This document shows, one piece after another, positions 1 through 15,954 of a stretch of 64,000 nt of DNA (its first letter is position 1; each line of letters opens with the position of its first letter). The stretch comes from Branchiostoma belcheri. Lineage: Eukaryota > Chordata > Leptocardii > Amphioxiformes > Branchiostomatidae. The notes under the pieces were generated by a model. It was not told where the DNA came from, searched no databases, and was given only the letters and a program-made list of their open reading frames with translations. The stretch lies in assembly GCF_001625305.1 (NCBI RefSeq), contig NW_017804176.1:310001-374000 (forward strand). The letters run 5' to 3'. The position numbers and the translations under genes were made by a program.

Positions 1-498
1 CTAATACCCCCACATACCAACCTGTCTTGACCCTAGATTGGGTGGTGCAACCAAAGAATAGCTTTCTAAACAGTCAATCACTTCTCCATGAACTCATATA
101 ATTACACTGCCACATGCATATGTGTAAATACTAAAATAGAAAAAGAACTTTATTGTGTAACAGTTGTAGCAGGTACAACGTATAGCAAAACACATACATA
201 CATACATATATAGTATGTGATGCTAACAGTATCTAATACATGTAGTTGTAATAGATGGTATTTCTAACCGTTCTAAGAATCGGATCTACATTCATATACA
301 ATGTACAACAATGAACATATACTAATTAAACTAATCTAACTCCATTATTAGTAATAAAATGTACATGTATAATAGGCTATTGCAATTTCTATTACCTTCG
401 TCCTCTTAGATTGGGTGATTCAACCAAATAATGGCAAAAAAAAACATATTTACAAGGGAAATTATCATTTGCCAGTTCATAACTTCTTTGCAACTTAC
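1..498. other. AT-rich intron of PFN4
   Basis: This would be the beginning of the intron after the first PFN4 coding exon. It is AT-rich and contains ATGTACATGTA-type words. No coding exon resembling the rest of profilin-4 was recognised on the minus strand. Confidence 0.5.
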
Positions 499-615
499 CG
501 TGAATCCGACAGAGCTAGCTCGGAGGGACACATCCTTCCTGCGGAGGATGCAGCAGTGCTCGACGTGCTCGGTGGAGATGAGCGCATCATGGAGCAGGTT
601 CTGCAACTGGTTCAT
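499..615 (-). CDS. PFN4: Profilin-4, first coding exon (partial gene)
   Basis: This exon encodes 39 residues starting MNQLQNLLHDAL and ending ASSVGFT. It lines up without gaps with the N-terminus of vertebrate profilin-4 (MSHLQSLL..., T-K/E-H-V-D/E, A-S-x-G-F-x-V). Profilin-4 is a divergent, testis-enriched member of the actin/phosphoinositide-binding profilin family. The ATG at 615-613 matches the family start. Upstream on the minus strand is a good acceptor (TCTGTAG, ending at 628), so 616-627 is 5' UTR. The exon ends in phase 0 at a strong GTAAGT donor (498-493). The remaining coding exons should lie beyond the left edge; no continuation was found in 1-498. A longer reading from a GTG at 621 exists in the same frame, but the ATG is the family start. 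Confidence 0.8.
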
Positions 616-3600
616 CTTCACCTTGTCCTACAGACGTACAATAAAACAATAGAAATAGATGAGAAATAATGAAATGAGACTCAAAACATACCTCCTTTCA
701 TCCTGCAAAATGAAACAATAAAAAATACTGTTGTTTCACCTTTTATGGAGCCATTATGACTTGGATGGATTGGCCATAGAAGAAATAAAAACGGCATTTA
801 TGTGTCGCTTTTTAGTCCTACCCAAAACGTAGGCCACTCCCATCTCCCGCCATTTGACACGAGGAAAGCCTAAATGAATAAATACTCAGTCTGTTTACTT
901 ACAAAAGCACAAGAGGCTTCTGTATGGTGGATGTGGGAATGCCACGACACGGCACGCCTTTTTTCGTTTGGTTGAGTTACCGCTGGGTACATGTACTCAG
1001 GCCATGCGTACAAGTGTTTACCTGGCATTCATAAATCATGCAAAATGGCAGACCAAAGAGATGGAAAGATTTGATGATACCACTGTAGAGGGAATTCCAT
1101 CTCTTGAAGCCACCAGAAGATCTGGGAATCACCCCCACTAAGAAAACAGTTCTGACAAAGACAACTTGTCGAGAGGAAGTGTCCATTTGACGAGGCAGGT
1201 GCTCCCACTACAAACACCTGCCGGGACCTCCCCACTTGACAGGTACGGCCGTGTAGAAAACAACATCAAAGCCACCAGAACAAAAGCAGGCCTGTGACGG
1301 CAAAGTACGCCACAAATACGCCAGAATGCGATAAACAAGCCACAGGTGAAAAAGTCAGTGCGGAGACATTAGTCCAGGCTATCGCATGACGACCCCCTTC
1401 TTCATGCCAAATGTCGACATACAACATGGCGGCTCGGCGGCGCCCTGTTGACAAACTAACTCCCCCGAGAGCTTTCCTCCAAGCGAGTAGGACGCTGCAA
1501 TGGGTCCATTAGTCAAAACGAGGCCCTTTTAGGTCAGTTTAACTAATTAACAAGACCATCTCGGACAAAAACTACAGCAAACAAACAACGACAAACTGTC
1601 AAACCACTGGCAAAAGTAAAACAAACTCTCCCGAGACAAGCGGTAAAAACCTGCAGACAGCTTGCTACAGCGTTATGCTCGCCAAGGCCAGGAAACTGCC
1701 ATACCTTGTATGCTGCTGCTATTCCCGTTCCAGAATTCAGGCTGCTGCTCTCAATGGATGCCATGTTTCCCTGTTTTTACCTGACAGACGCTACCTCGTC
1801 AACAGAAGAGAACCGGTCTAAAACACAGAAACAAGCGTGTGTTTTCTGTGTGTCTTTGGCCCTGAGTCACCAGGTAACTGTAGTCAGGAGACATCTCCTG
1901 TGGCCATATCGATGGAAGTGCACAATCTGAGGAAACCTGTGGAGGAAAAATTCCTTATTCATGTGCTGCGATGGCCCCTGACAGCAGACAATGCAGCCTG
2001 CACGTCTGGGCGTTACGGGAGCTAAAAGCGTGGGATCAGGTGTCCTGCATGGTCGAGGCAGCGAACAAAGCGCCACTATAGGATCAGCGTTTGGTCAGGG
2101 GATCTTTACATGCCCCGTCAGAACTCCGCTAATGCACCGCCGCGATACAGCTACTTAATACAGGCAAATACCCCTCCATTTTGCAGTGTGTGCGTTTGCC
2201 TAAGTTCTTTTAAAATCTTATTTTGAGTTCAGGTGGGCAGATTTTGATAGCTTAAGGACGACTTAATGTCCCTTTGCGAGCGCACGTGCATTGTTCTCAG
2301 GGGCTCTCCTATGCTAATCACCAGTAAGCCCAACAGATGAATGGAAGTAAATGGAAATTATATGCCGTGTTAACCAGACTTCCACACAAATTTCCGCTAA
2401 GTCGATTAAGGCTACCCGAATTCCTCTCCGGACAATCGGATAAGTAGGGTTTTCAGGAAATTTCCGGCAGACAATGGCACTCGAAATGCAACGGCATGGG
2501 GCAGCTTAGCACTTGGTGTGACTGGTATTCCCAGAATCAACACCCCATCAAAACTAAACTACAGAAACCTTTCTTTTGGCACCTACCCACATGCTTTATC
2601 ACCCAAAGCTAATGAAGAATATACTGGCACAATTATACCCAAGCCAAGATGTCTTGTTTTCTCACTTGACAGACAAGCTATGCACGTAAGAAAAGCGGAA
2701 CCCCAGCCACCTTCATCAGCACATAGCATGTCTGCGCAAATGTTGTCAAAACAAATAGGGGAGTCGAGATTCTAAAGCCTGTTGAGACAAGCGCTTTAAT
2801 CCACACGGCAAATGAACGTGAGAATCCTACAGAGTCGAGCAATAATGAAGTTGTCCCGAGATAGGGGGCAGGAGTCAAGACTTATAGACAAAAACTGAGT
2901 GTGTTAGGTTAGCCAGGGATCGCTGGAGTCTATTCAGGCTCTGCTGAACCTTGTGACCCCGACGTTTCAACAGCATGTGCGAACAAACGTGTTTAGGAAG
3001 CCTGCTAATCCATCAAAGAGGTGATAGAGTGCTCTAAGAAGCTAGGTGTTGGGCAAAGTGGTATCGAGAGGTGTGATATAGACCCCAATATGTAAGGCAA
3101 ATCTTTGGCGTGGACGGTGAATGCTACACGAAACTTTCGACATGATTTGTAAACATCTTAAGCCTACCTTTGGAGCGCTCACAAAGATCAACTAACAACC
3201 TGAATAAAAGAAATGTCGGCAGTGAAAGTAGAAAGAGAGATGGATACAGCACGGTTCAACTACATGCAAAGAGGTTGGTTTTAGCTGAAAGCTTCAAGTT
3301 TAACTCACAGGAAGACCCTTGTGGAGCAATCGGTCCCCTTCCCCAACCTCCATGGCGAGTGCGATGTGGAATTAACGAACACAGCCGATAATGAAGTTGA
3401 TGTTTTACAAAGCACGTTTTCCACCAACAAATAAGAAACTTGATCTTGGTGGCAGCGAGATGCTGTATACACTCGCCTAACTGCCACCAAATGTTTTGCC
3501 CTGAACTCTGAGTCGCGGTTGTGCATGCCTGTCGTTTTACCCTGAACCACCCAAGCACCTGTCAGGACCATAAGGCCGTAAAACTTTACGACAGGACGCA

Positions 3601-6600
3601 GACAACATTACATGTAACACTACAAGCAAACACGCTGAGGGTTTCCTCAAACACAGCGCACATATATAAGAAGTAATAAGCCGTTAACCTGTCAAGTCTT
3701 CAAAGCTGCCGCCGGTGACATTTATAATGGTGGCCGTGGTCATTTATGCCCGGGGAAATCTGACGATTGTTCCCAGTGTATATGAAGTGGTGAACACTCC
3801 ATGGCCATATACATGTACATCCTGGATGACATTCTCCTGTTCTTTACCTTGGGAGGTGAAATATTATCCACGCCCAGGGAGGCCTCACGGCAGACACATG
3901 ACGGGCATGTTTGCAGCTGTACGGACGTGGTGCAACCAAGGTGAAAGATTGTATCAGGCCCGGGATCCATATCTTCAAGTTGGGTGTATTGGAAGAGCTG
4001 TATTTACAGTCATCTTCCTTGGAGGCAATACACATCATTCAATATACCCCCGCTTCACTATCAACCCTATATCTCCAGCCGCAGACTGATGAATTTATTT
4101 TGCCCCGTCAATGCCCAAGCTTACAAATCATTGGATAAGACAGTCCCAGTGTAAGGCATCAAATCTTTCAGTTATTGAAAAAGTAATGCTGGACAAATTT
4201 TAGTCCATAAATGTTGTCCTGTAAAGATCCTAATTCGTCCAAACACAAAATGAGATACAAATTTTGCGATGGGACATTTTATGAGGTAGATGTTCATTAT
4301 TTTACAGTTTTGTGACAAAAACCGTAATTGTTCCCCTATTTAAACATCACTTTATGAGGCCTTGCTTTGACTAATATTGACTTGTAGTAACTTGTTACTG
4401 GGAAACCAGACATAGCCATATTTCCAAATTGTGTGTACACGTATGTCATTTTTTTAACAAGCCACTGTAAAATATCAAATGAATTCCAAGATGCTTACCT
4501 TAAACCAGGATCATGCTGGTACACATGATGTACAGTGTACAGTAACTTTCATATACCAGCATATAATAAGTTGTATACTAGGTATTGTAGTAGATCAACA
4601 ACTAAGCTCTAGTATACTAGTATCTCTGCTCTACTGATTTACCTGAACAAGAACTTCCTCATAGATATAACAGATAATACATTCACGTCATCGTGTGAAT
4701 ACCCTTAAGGTATTGGACATCTTCGTACTTATTCAGAAGATTCAGAGCACACATGTTAATAACTTTTGAGCTTGGTGTTTTACATGTTAAGTGGCCTCCA
4801 GACAGAGAACTATGGCAGGAATTTCTCCATTGTTCTTGACCCTAATACGGCATGTTGAGGAACAACTGGCATCGCTTCGTTAACAAAACAATGACAACAT
4901 GCCCCATAAGGTCTGTATTATTCAAGCTGTATAAACTGTCATTTTGCAAACTCGCTTTTTAAATATGGACTGAGAAAAAACCACCTTTTGGTGGAACATT
5001 TTGTTTACCTCTATATTTACCTGTTTCACAACCCTTAAGTACCAACTGCACACCTGTGCAAGGCAATAAACACCTGTCTCCAAACATACCCATAAACATC
5101 TAATACAGTAACAGCAACTTTTGCCATTATAAAAATAAGACATTGCAATTCAGGCTCCTTGAAAGGGCAGTTTTCTCAGCCGTTCTCTTTCAAAGACCCA
5201 ATGTTCTAAGCTACAACCACAACAGTACTACATCTGGTAGTTCACCTTGATTATGGCGTGCCATCAGTTCACAGTATAGTCAAAGAGTACGTGAAAGGAC
5301 GACATGTATAAATATGTTACAAGGGCAGCATACCACAGGAAAATAGACACAAAGAAAGACGAATACACACCCACAAATCCAGGCATTTGACCTAACAGGT
5401 GTACCTTCCCAGTAATTATGCGATGCACTGGTATTTTGGTTTTCAAGATGGCTTCCTTGTCCGATGAATCAAATCCTCTCCCTCATGCTTCACTGCTGTC
5501 ATCGCAGGCACAGATGTTACAACTTGTTGCAAGAGAAACAAGTAATGAGCACAACCACACAAAAGTGGCACAACGATCCCGCCCTATCTGGTCTAAAAGG
5601 GCGTCGCAAAACAACCTCCAACGGAAAAAGGATTCAAACTGATACACAGAGAATGCTGGGACGCTACTGGAACAATGGGTAACTCGAGAGATGACACAAG
5701 TCCCCAGGGGAGGTCTGAACACAATGACAGCTCTGTTAGTCCCATACCCACCCGGACAGGTGGATAGCTGGAACAATAGGACAGGTGACAGGGACCTGGT
5801 TATTGACGATACAGAGGTCCTTTCAACTGCCATGTCAAAAGTTCAGCCCGGGACTCTCACATTAGTTCTACGTGTCTGAGCACACATAAAGATCTGGAAT
5901 TTTGCACTGTCACTGTGGACTATAGGATTAATACATTAATGCCATGTATATGACAACCAAAACTTATTATTTTGTCCCTGCAACGCCAGATACCCAACTT
6001 CAACAAAATGCTGCAGCAATCCTATCAATATATCTTCCAGAAGGTAGTTGACAGTTTCAATGAGAATAGATAACAATCTCTGAATTTAAAAGATGCCGTT
6101 GACATTGCAAATTGGCGTTGCAGTATTTACAGTAACTGTTCCTACACTCAACAGAAAACAGCTTTGTGCGGCATGTTTTGTCACACAATTGCTGTATTGG
6201 AGAAGTAATGGGAAGTAACCTTTCAATATCATTAAAAATTCAACAGAGATAGCCCGGAAGACAATTGGGATAATGGGCGTTTTGAAATGATGTTTGTAAA
6301 ACAAAATGTCTGTTCCTATTCCTTAAGGCTAAAAACTGGTACTTATTGGCAGAATAATGTATGTTTGAGCCCCCAATACTTGAGTACATCTACAGATAAT
6401 TATTCTAAATAGTTTCAAAATGCATATTGTCAAACCTGGTGAGAGAGATATAAAAAAAAGTTACATTTATATCAAACATCTGCAAAATATCCTAATTTAG
6501 ATGGCTATTACTGTAATTCTCATTATATGGTCTAACCCCTAATTTGTGGTTTAAGATGTCCTTGCATGTTTTAACGATAATCCGCCCCTTAACAAAGAAC

Positions 6601-9600
6601 AATGTGGTTAGTAGACTACTGACCTGTGCCTCAGCAGCACCGAACATCAATCAACATGTGGGCAACTGAACAAAGAAACGTACCACAGAGAACTGACTGG
6701 CAGGTTGTTTGAATGCCCCTCGATTAAAAAAAAAAGGTCCTTTTTTCCATGCAGGTAATATGCAGAGTTAAGGTTGCATAACTGACATTTTTTAAGAACG
6801 ATGAGAAATTAACAAAAAGCTTCTGAATCACTTGATTACAAGACATGAGCACTCTGAACACTGATTAGATCAGTAATATATAAATAACAGACACTATAAT
6901 TATCTTCTTTTGACTGTTCAGTTACAAATAATTATAGCATCAGTACATTTTTTACACTGACTGCTGGCTCATAACTATCACATTCCATAAAATGTACAAA
7001 TTTGAAACTGGAAAAATTTAAAAAAGAATTAGAAAAATTCTCTTCCCTGATCAACAAGTCTGTACCATACTACTCTATTAGCTAGAGCCAGAATTGTGCT
7101 ATAAGTAAAACAATTGGAGATAACATTCCAGGTGGGCACGAACTGTTTCATACCTGCACTGCCAGGTGGTACTCAATTCTACCCATTCTAAGACATAATC
7201 TAATGTTGGTTTACAATAGACTGTTCTCTGTCTAAATTTAAAATACAGTAACTGCAATTCACATCTAAATTCCTCACCTTCCTTCCCCATTGTTACTGAG
7301 CCTTGTTCGCTCCGAACAGTGTGATACAATTCACCTGTGAGTTGTACACGATCGAGGTACCCCCTGATACACATCTCGCCTCAGACTTGGGTGCCTTCCA
7401 AATGACAGTTCTCCCCAGGGCGCCCAGTAAGGGTCACAGCACTATGTAGGGGGTGTACACATGTTGGCTTATTACCGTGACTGCCTCCTCTGGTATGGCC
7501 ACGCCCCCAGGACTAATTAACCCCCGCAAACGAACCGCTGTAACGACAACATGCCAGGATGGGAACATCACTAACTCATACCTGACTACTAGGGGCTCAG
7601 GCATTATTATTCTGTAATCAATAAATCAATTGCCAAAGTTCTGAAGATGATATATCTAATGGTTGGTACATTGCTGCAGGTTTCATGAAAATATTATATT
7701 TTTTGTTATACATATGACTATAATAGATCACAGAGTCTGGGCATATTCTAGATCCATTCATCTTTTTGTCTCCATAATGTGATGAAACATTGAGATCCCA
7801 CATATCCAACAATATCAAAAAGACAGGCAATACAATTATTGTGATTAAGCATTACTGTTGGCAATGAGAATCCTAAATACATCAGGGTCCATTAACAAGC
7901 AAGCCAACCTGAGTCTATATGGCTGATTATGACCTGAGAATTATTATAAGGGACTGAAGAATGTAGCATTTAAGCCATTCGCTCACATAGAGGACCTTTA
8001 AATTTGCTGACCTAGCTAACCCATTCATACATACAGTTGTATAACATTGTTCAAAGTACGTGCCTATGTGTACATACATATGTTAACAGGGCAATGCCCT
8101 CATATGAACCCTGCATGGTATATCGAGTAAATACATCAGTCAACGTCCATCGTAACAAAAATGTTACTTACAAATACATTTGTATGCAGTAAATAAACAT
8201 TGGTAAATAATGTTGTTGGTTAAAAACATGGTGAAAATCTCAAAGACTAAAATTGCCACAAGAACATTAACCAAATAGACACAATGCTAATACATGTAAT
8301 AAAATTATGATATTCATCACAATTGAGCAGTGAAATAGATTTTAAAGTCATTAAATTTGACTACATTGCAAGGTTACTAAATTACATTTTGGGATAATTT
8401 GAAGAAACTACCCAGATCAAAGCCCCCCCCCTGTATGTTTATTTCAACATTGTTGTTTTGTTCCCACATATTTGCTCAGCAACACATAACATGTAAATGT
8501 TTTTTTTTCATGACTCACTACAAACAGCCTGACTGTTAGAAGTCTGATTCAATCTTGTAACAAACATTGTGACCTATCACAACATTTCAGACATCATTCC
8601 TATATGTGTGGAAACTTGCAATGCCTAAAAAGCTAATCATAGTGGAGGGGCAGTAAGTTGTCATGACATTATGTAAAACTCTTAGTAAATTAAATTGTGA
8701 TGAACCTTAGTCTTCTGGTAGTTCCAACTAAAAACAGCAATGGGCTCATTTATGTATTACCACTAAAGGTACATTTTTATCATCATCATCATATGTCAAC
8801 CATTGGGGACGGGGTTAGCCACTGCACCTCTCTTGCCCACATCACCTGGACGTCTACCATCAGGCAGGATTTAAGGTCCTCTATATCTCAAAGCTGACAG
8901 TACCTACAATCTCTATATCAAAGCCCTTAGTGCCTACATTTGTGCATGAATAAGTAGGTGTAAACTCTTTAAACAGTCATTATCGAACCCGTTGATAGGT
9001 ATGTGATAAGCAGTTGTAATGACATTTCACCCCTTGTTCTATTGCACAGAGGTGTTCCTTCCAGTTCCAGTCTCTCACCACATCCTGCCTCTAAGCTAAC
9101 ATGAGGATGTGTTGGTAGAAATTAGGCCATCCTGGATTCTCACATGTCTGATCCAACCACAAACATTTGTACTCTCTCACCTGTGCTAATCCTCTGTACA
9201 CTTCCTCATCAATCAAACTCACCAACTCTTCTTGTAAAGTACAATCACTTATCTCGTTTAATCATCTCTAACACACTGCTCTACTTAAATCCTCCTACCT
9301 TAACTAAGTAGTAGATAAGGTAAAAACACATAAAGTTTGCCCAAAGCTTTTCAACATAGAATTTTGTGTGATTTGTCTTATCCCCCCCCCTGCTGTGATT
9401 TAGGAAGTGGGTTAATCCAGACCTCTGCATGCTGAAGTTGGATGCTAACAGGTGGTTCCATTACTACTGCATCTTTCTAAATAAAAAAGTGTAAAAGATT
9501 GAGATAATTCCAGTTATTGTTATGAAATGTTATTTTGCATGATTGACTGACTCAGTTTATAACTTATCCTCAGAAATAAATGATGATGACCTTCTTATAG

Positions 9601-11014
9601 CTACAAATGTTATGAAATCAGTGGCTTTTGAAACCACGGTCCAAGAAAATATGCATTGCTGGAGTTATGTGGAAGAGGAATTCTATTTCGAATATTTGCA
9701 GCTTGAGTGAGGTATACTTGATTCCATGGTAATTTATCCCCCCACTGATAGATGTCTGTAAGAGCCTGTCTTTCCCACACATCTTCCTAACGGAGTGATT
9801 GACGTCCTAAAACCAGTTCAAACAGAGGATAATGGAGCTGCTGCTGCGGACAGGGCCCTTCAGCAAGCGATCTGGGGCATCCATTCACCGCGACCACCGT
9901 CCGTGGCACGTTGAGGAGACAGCGTTCGCGCCCTGTCCGCCCTACCGTGGGGTAAAGTGATAGCCAATGGGGGCAGGCCGTGGCATAGTTGGGATTCTTC
10001 CCAGGTCGGGTATCTCTGGCCTGGCACAAAGACAGGTGTGATGGGTTCATTGTTTTAACTTAAGGGCAGATGAAACTGTCATTCCGTTGGATAAAGTTTG
10101 ACAATTTTTTTTATCTAACTAGCATTGCTGTAGGTTGTGTTGCATCTTGTACAGCAGTCATCTTCTTTACCAAATTTTAATTTTAAAAGTTTATGGGTCA
10201 GATATTAAACATTACATTTTACATCAAATGATTTCCCTCTTCTTGAGGTTTTTTTCTTTCAAACTAAAAGTTGCAAAAACTCATTGATCTTACATTTTTT
10301 TTCATGTACAGATTACAAATTTCTGTTCAGAGTTTCTAACTTTTTATGACTCTTGCATACCTTGTGATTGATAATTTAAGGCACCTAGCCTGCTGTACAA
10401 TTTTTTAAAGACAGGTAAGAAGGACTAACAAAAAAAATCTCGAGGTTGAAAAGTCCCTAGTATTAATACACAGATACAACAACAGTGCATGTAGTGCTGA
10501 AGACAGGGGATGTTTGATGGGGGCGCTCTATAAACACGTTCAGGTCTAATTGAAGCACGACCATGTCAGGAATTCCATGTCACTCCTTCTTGTGTAGCAA
10601 AACAAACAACACAAAAGGTGCAGAGCTGGCAGGTTTACATGAATATTTACCCAATGTAGATACCTTAAACAGAGGAACTAGTGCAAAATCACCACATCTC
10701 TCACTGACAACTTCTGGAATAGATAAACAAAACAAATATAATGACAAATATTATGGCTTGGACACTTGGCTACTACATGTAAATACCTTTTTACGACAAA
10801 TTGAGATGCATTTATGTCATAACACCCCAAACATAAGAAATTTAAAGAACATTCTCTCAGCATCATCCTTGCTTAAAAAAGTTATTTTGCATATGGCAGT
10901 AATTAAAATAACAATATTAAAGTTATTCTGAATATGAGATATGACAGTATGATGTGCCAAGAAAACCTCTCTATATTAAATCCATCATAAGCAAAGAAAA
11001 AGCAAATCTATGGG

Positions 11015-11017
<3 letters not shown>

Positions 11018-11054
<37 letters not shown>
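11018..11054. repeat. (CT)n microsatellite
   Basis: An uninterrupted run of about 18 CT dinucleotides inside the gene-free stretch. Confidence 0.95.
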
Positions 11055-11058
<4 letters not shown>

Positions 11059-14000
11059 GTATGGTCTTGATGTTGAAATTTTTGGTGAACTTAATGAATC
11101 AAAGCATTAGGAGGATACGAAAACTTGGATGTGGACAAAAAACAAACCCTATACCAGTATCTATGAGCTGCTTCAGTGACCTCTGACCTACCTGTTACAG
11201 AGCAAACACTTTGAAATGTCAAGCAAGTACTCCATGTTTCACCTGCTGGCAAATAGTACAACACAGCACAGATCAACAATACAACAGGGAAGACTAGGGG
11301 GACTGGTGGAAAGCTCTTAGGATGAGAACCATTCTTGCAACAAAAGTTTAACTTTGAACATGTAACTACCAAAAATTAAAGATAAACTTTCATGAGTATA
11401 CAACAATGTCTTATTTCTGAATAAGAACAGTGCAATCATAGGTCAAGCAGGTGGTAGAAGGACACAACAACGTTCAGCTGCTTAGACCACACCAATTAAT
11501 TTGTTCTCAGATTTTTTGTTAGAAAAAAATGAAGCGACAGGGCAAAAAATATATCTAAGCATCAATACTCTTATAGGAGCAAAGAATTCAACATATCAGT
11601 ACAGTATCTTTAGACATTAAAGATACTGTATATGCCGTCTTCTCATTATTATGCCACATGACATATCATTATGCTATCTATGACTTCAGGTATTTTCCAA
11701 CACCATCATTACCATGAAGTCTGATACACCTGTAAACAGGTAATGCTACAGGTGGGAGGTACTGTCCAGGTAAGCCAGGACAGGTGTGAATTGTCAGGAA
11801 GGTTGTTGTGGATTAGTGGGTCAGGACTGGACAGACAGTCAAACAGGAAGGTACAAGGTCTGTTGGCATAACAGGACAAACATGTCACCGTGCAGCTTTG
11901 GACAGGTTCTTATCCTGACGGATGGCTTCAGTCGTCCATTCAGTCTTACTCGTGGACTTTCCACTGGACTTAGCCACAGTACTAGTGTAACCCTAATATG
12001 ACTGTTGTTAGAATGATATGATAGGTGTCTCTAAATTTGGATTAATGTGGAATGTCTTGCAAAAAATTTAACTCACGGTAGCTTGGATCTGAGGCGAATT
12101 TTCTTTGCTTGATTACAATTTTGATTTCATATTCTGATTGCTGTCATTTCTGTGACATATTCACCCCGAGCTCCAATGAAAAAAAAGGCTGCAAAACCTA
12201 AGAAAGAAACCATTTTGACATTTTTTTTTATTTTGAAGGTATTAAATGATGGAAAAACATTTCAATTACTCCTAAAAATTTCTATCTTTCTTCAATCACA
12301 TTTTTTAAGACGCACAATTTGCCAAATGCCTACAGTAATGAATCATCATTATATGTACTAAGTGTTTAAACACGAATCTAGAAAACCTGAAGCCTTTTCT
12401 AATTAGCTGTGAAATTTGGTAAGAAAACAAATTATTTTTCAGGCCATGCAGCAGGCTCCGAGCATTAATCTGAGACCAAAACCTGAAGCAACATGAGACA
12501 CGCCCTGCGGCACTCCAAAATCCACCCCAAATCTCGCCCGCTGAAGTGGCACCATATTTGGGAAAGTTCGGCCGAGCGTGGCAGTGACTGCCAGGTGTCA
12601 TCATGCATTCTTGCACGTGGCACAACTGCAAAACCTCCACAAAACCTGCGCCGTGAAGGTGGTTCAAGGCCATAACTTTAGGTCAACTTCTTTACAACAT
12701 TGCACTTTTAAGGTCAAACATTCACAATTCAGTCTGTTTGAATAGGGACAAGAAGACTCCATCAAGACGCTAAATGGCACGGTTAATTGAATTTCCGCCT
12801 CTTGTCCGCACATCGTAACAATATTCTCACCAAAAATGACAAAGATTTCAAATCAAATCACAGGCAGCACTGTGCTAAATAAGCTGGCACTCTTGTACAC
12901 TGTAGGGTATCGTATGACCACAGGGGTAGGGTTACTTCACTACCTCAGTTAGGCTGGATCTGACTGGCTGGTTATTTATAGGGCTGAAGGCATTAGTACT
13001 AGAGGCAGTTTCAGGGCTGCCCCCAGGCTGGTTTTCAAAGGGTGTCGCCCGCCTTGGCGGGAAAACATTGCCTCAGCCTCTCCGGCTACTCAGTACACGC
13101 CCTGGAAGTATGTGGGACAGGGTATGTTGACATGGCATGTGATTCAGTGTGACATTGTGGCTGGATTGGTTGTATACACCGTGTGGTGCACCCTGGTAAC
13201 AAACTATCTGAGACATTTCCCGAAAAAATTTGAGCCTCTGTATGCTTTGCCCAATTAAGAGATGAAAGTATTTTATGAAATGGGTGGAATTGCTTCATAT
13301 TAAAGAAAATTTGATTTTTCAGAAGTTGAAATCCCCTGGGAATTGATGTCATTTATGTCAGCTTGTTTGGGGTGAGAAAGGTTGTGGAGGGTTTCAGTTC
13401 AAAATTCACTATGCCACAATGAAATTCAACTGATCAAAAGAAGTATAGACACCACCCTGACAAGAACAATTGGTTGTAACAAATGGTTAAAATACATAAT
13501 CATCCCATATATTTCCATGTCCATTAAGATGACATCAAGAATGATTCACTGAACATCTCTGCAACCAAAAAATTTTAAACTTATGTATGATTGCACTATA
13601 TATTCTCCTGTATCTCCTCCTGTCATATTTGTCAATGAGAATCCAGGGCATACAGGCAGCAGGAGCTCATCTCACTTGTGTTCAGGGCCAGATTCATCAA
13701 ATCAGGCCAAAACTCAACCATCCACAATGGTACTGATGCACTCACCATACAAATACTAATTAACCTGTAAGTCTAACCCAGCAAGTCTGGGAAACAATTC
13801 CCAACTACTTTTGTCACATACTGCCATTTACACCAAGCTAGTCTGTACTCACTCTCTACTCTCAACCAATGTTATGAAAACATACCTGTTTACCATAAAT
13901 TCTGCTTCAAGTTCAAAGCATGACCTTGGTGACATCCCACCTGTCACCTTATTATGACAACTGTGGACTGATAACCAGTAGCTGTTGTTTTGTAGAGAGA

Positions 14001-15954
14001 AAAGCATGACTTGTAAGAAAAGGTGTTGTTTTCCAAACCTAGACCATTGAGGTTAAAAAAAACACCTTGCCTAGACTAATTACATGTCTAAACCTCCAGA
14101 CCTTAGACAGCTTGCCAGTTCATGGTGTTGTAGTGCCCCCTATTGACACATAGCAGTACTGCAGTATGTAACAGGTGTAACTCTTGCACCTGTTTATATA
14201 ATGTATCTGCTCTCAGCGTTGGCCCAAAATATGCAGATCTCTCGTGTTAAAAAAAAGTTCACTTAGGGTATTGATGTTTTGTGCAATTTCTCCAGTAGCA
14301 ACCTCATTATAAACATTTCTCAGTGAGAATTACTCTTAAAATTCATGTCTTCCAGCCTAAAGGATACACTAAGCTATGACAAGTGCTAAATGCACTGACA
14401 GTGCCGTGACAACAGTCTATTAGCAGACATTCAAACTTTTCTGAAGCCCCAAACCAAGTATAAGCACATTTAAGTAAGACTTTGGCCCATCTCTATAAAA
14501 GGACAAAGAAAACAATTAACTACCGTTTCTGTTGGCGTAAACCTATACTAAAACAATATACAAAGAGGTACAATCAGTGTTTGTAAAATTCTTACCACAG
14601 AAAAGAAAATTCAATCTGAAAGATGTATTTCCCTGCCTACTATTGGAAAAAATATGTCATAACTGATGATCATAACTGTCTACCCTTGGAAACAAACTGT
14701 CATAACTGATATCTTAGAGTTAGATGTCAAACTTTGTCAAACTGTTTGATACAATAATATTGCCTCACCTCTTTTCCAGGCATACAGCTTGGAGCCAAAT
14801 TTCACCATCAGGTGAAAAAGATGTAGGAAACAACACTAATGCCATCTGCAGTGCCTGTAAGATTCTCTCTAAGATTCTATGAAGCACATTGAGCAACTGT
14901 TGCTGATACACGTTTAGTTGTACGTGATTCAAGCCTTTGGCTTAATCCGGCTCATTTGCATAATGGATGCACCTGTGGGGAAAAAACATGATCCATCCTA
15001 ATCCCTCCCTGTTATCCAGCTGCTCTTTGCCTAATCTCCAAATCTACCCTTTCCAGGAACCCTCCATCCATCCTCCGGATTTATCCTCACCTTTCCAGCA
15101 GTTTCCCCTCTGGCCACACCAAACAGTTTGTTACATGAAAACGTCAGTGATCCATTAGCTGTAGTAATGCCTCCTGACCTTTGTCATTTATGCCGCCACA
15201 TGCGGCGCGGTGTAAGTGAATCTATCCGACAAGTGTTCGGTTTCAGCACAAAGGCCATTAGGTTCCTCTCATGTAACCACCTGAGCACAGGAGCGCACCC
15301 GGTGTCTTAATTTGTTTTTTGATAAACATTCTTTTGACAATTTCTTTCAACAAGACAAGTTCTAGAGTCTGCATCTTCTGCATTTGCAAATGCTAGTCAC
15401 AACAAGACAGAGGATCACTTCACTTCCAGGAATTCTTAAGTTTATATGTTTGTTAACTACTACTAGTACATGATATACATGTACTTCAATGACAATGAAG
15501 GATAAATGTAACAACCTCTGTCTACATTTCAAATCTCTTATACAAATCAGACAAAACCAACAGGATACAGAAGTCTGAGTAGTGTCTGGCTACTTAATTC
15601 TTCACTGCCATCAATCTGATTCAATCACATTCATCACTTAATCCGGTGGGTAAAAATATATATGCACAAACATCTCTGAAGTTAATTTTTGAGATCAACA
15701 ACATCCTACTCACAACGTAAAATTGATGGCAAGCTCACAAGAAACACATTAACACGTTGTCCAATGGAAACCAATTGAAACTTTCATTTTCCCATATATA
15801 TAGATGCATATATAACACTCAACAGAGCAAGTATACAACTGTACTACAAGTAAAAAACACCTTCCTTGATATGAGCCCAACATATTCATTCCATCCTCAT
15901 TTGGCTACTCATCTACAACTACAACTTATTTTACTTTGACACAATCTTTATTTT

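Noticed and set aside
9787-10050. An 87-codon minus-strand frame and a plus-strand frame from the ATG at 9831
   Set aside because: Base composition is locally GC-rich, but neither peptide resembles a known family and splice sites are lacking; more likely a non-coding island.
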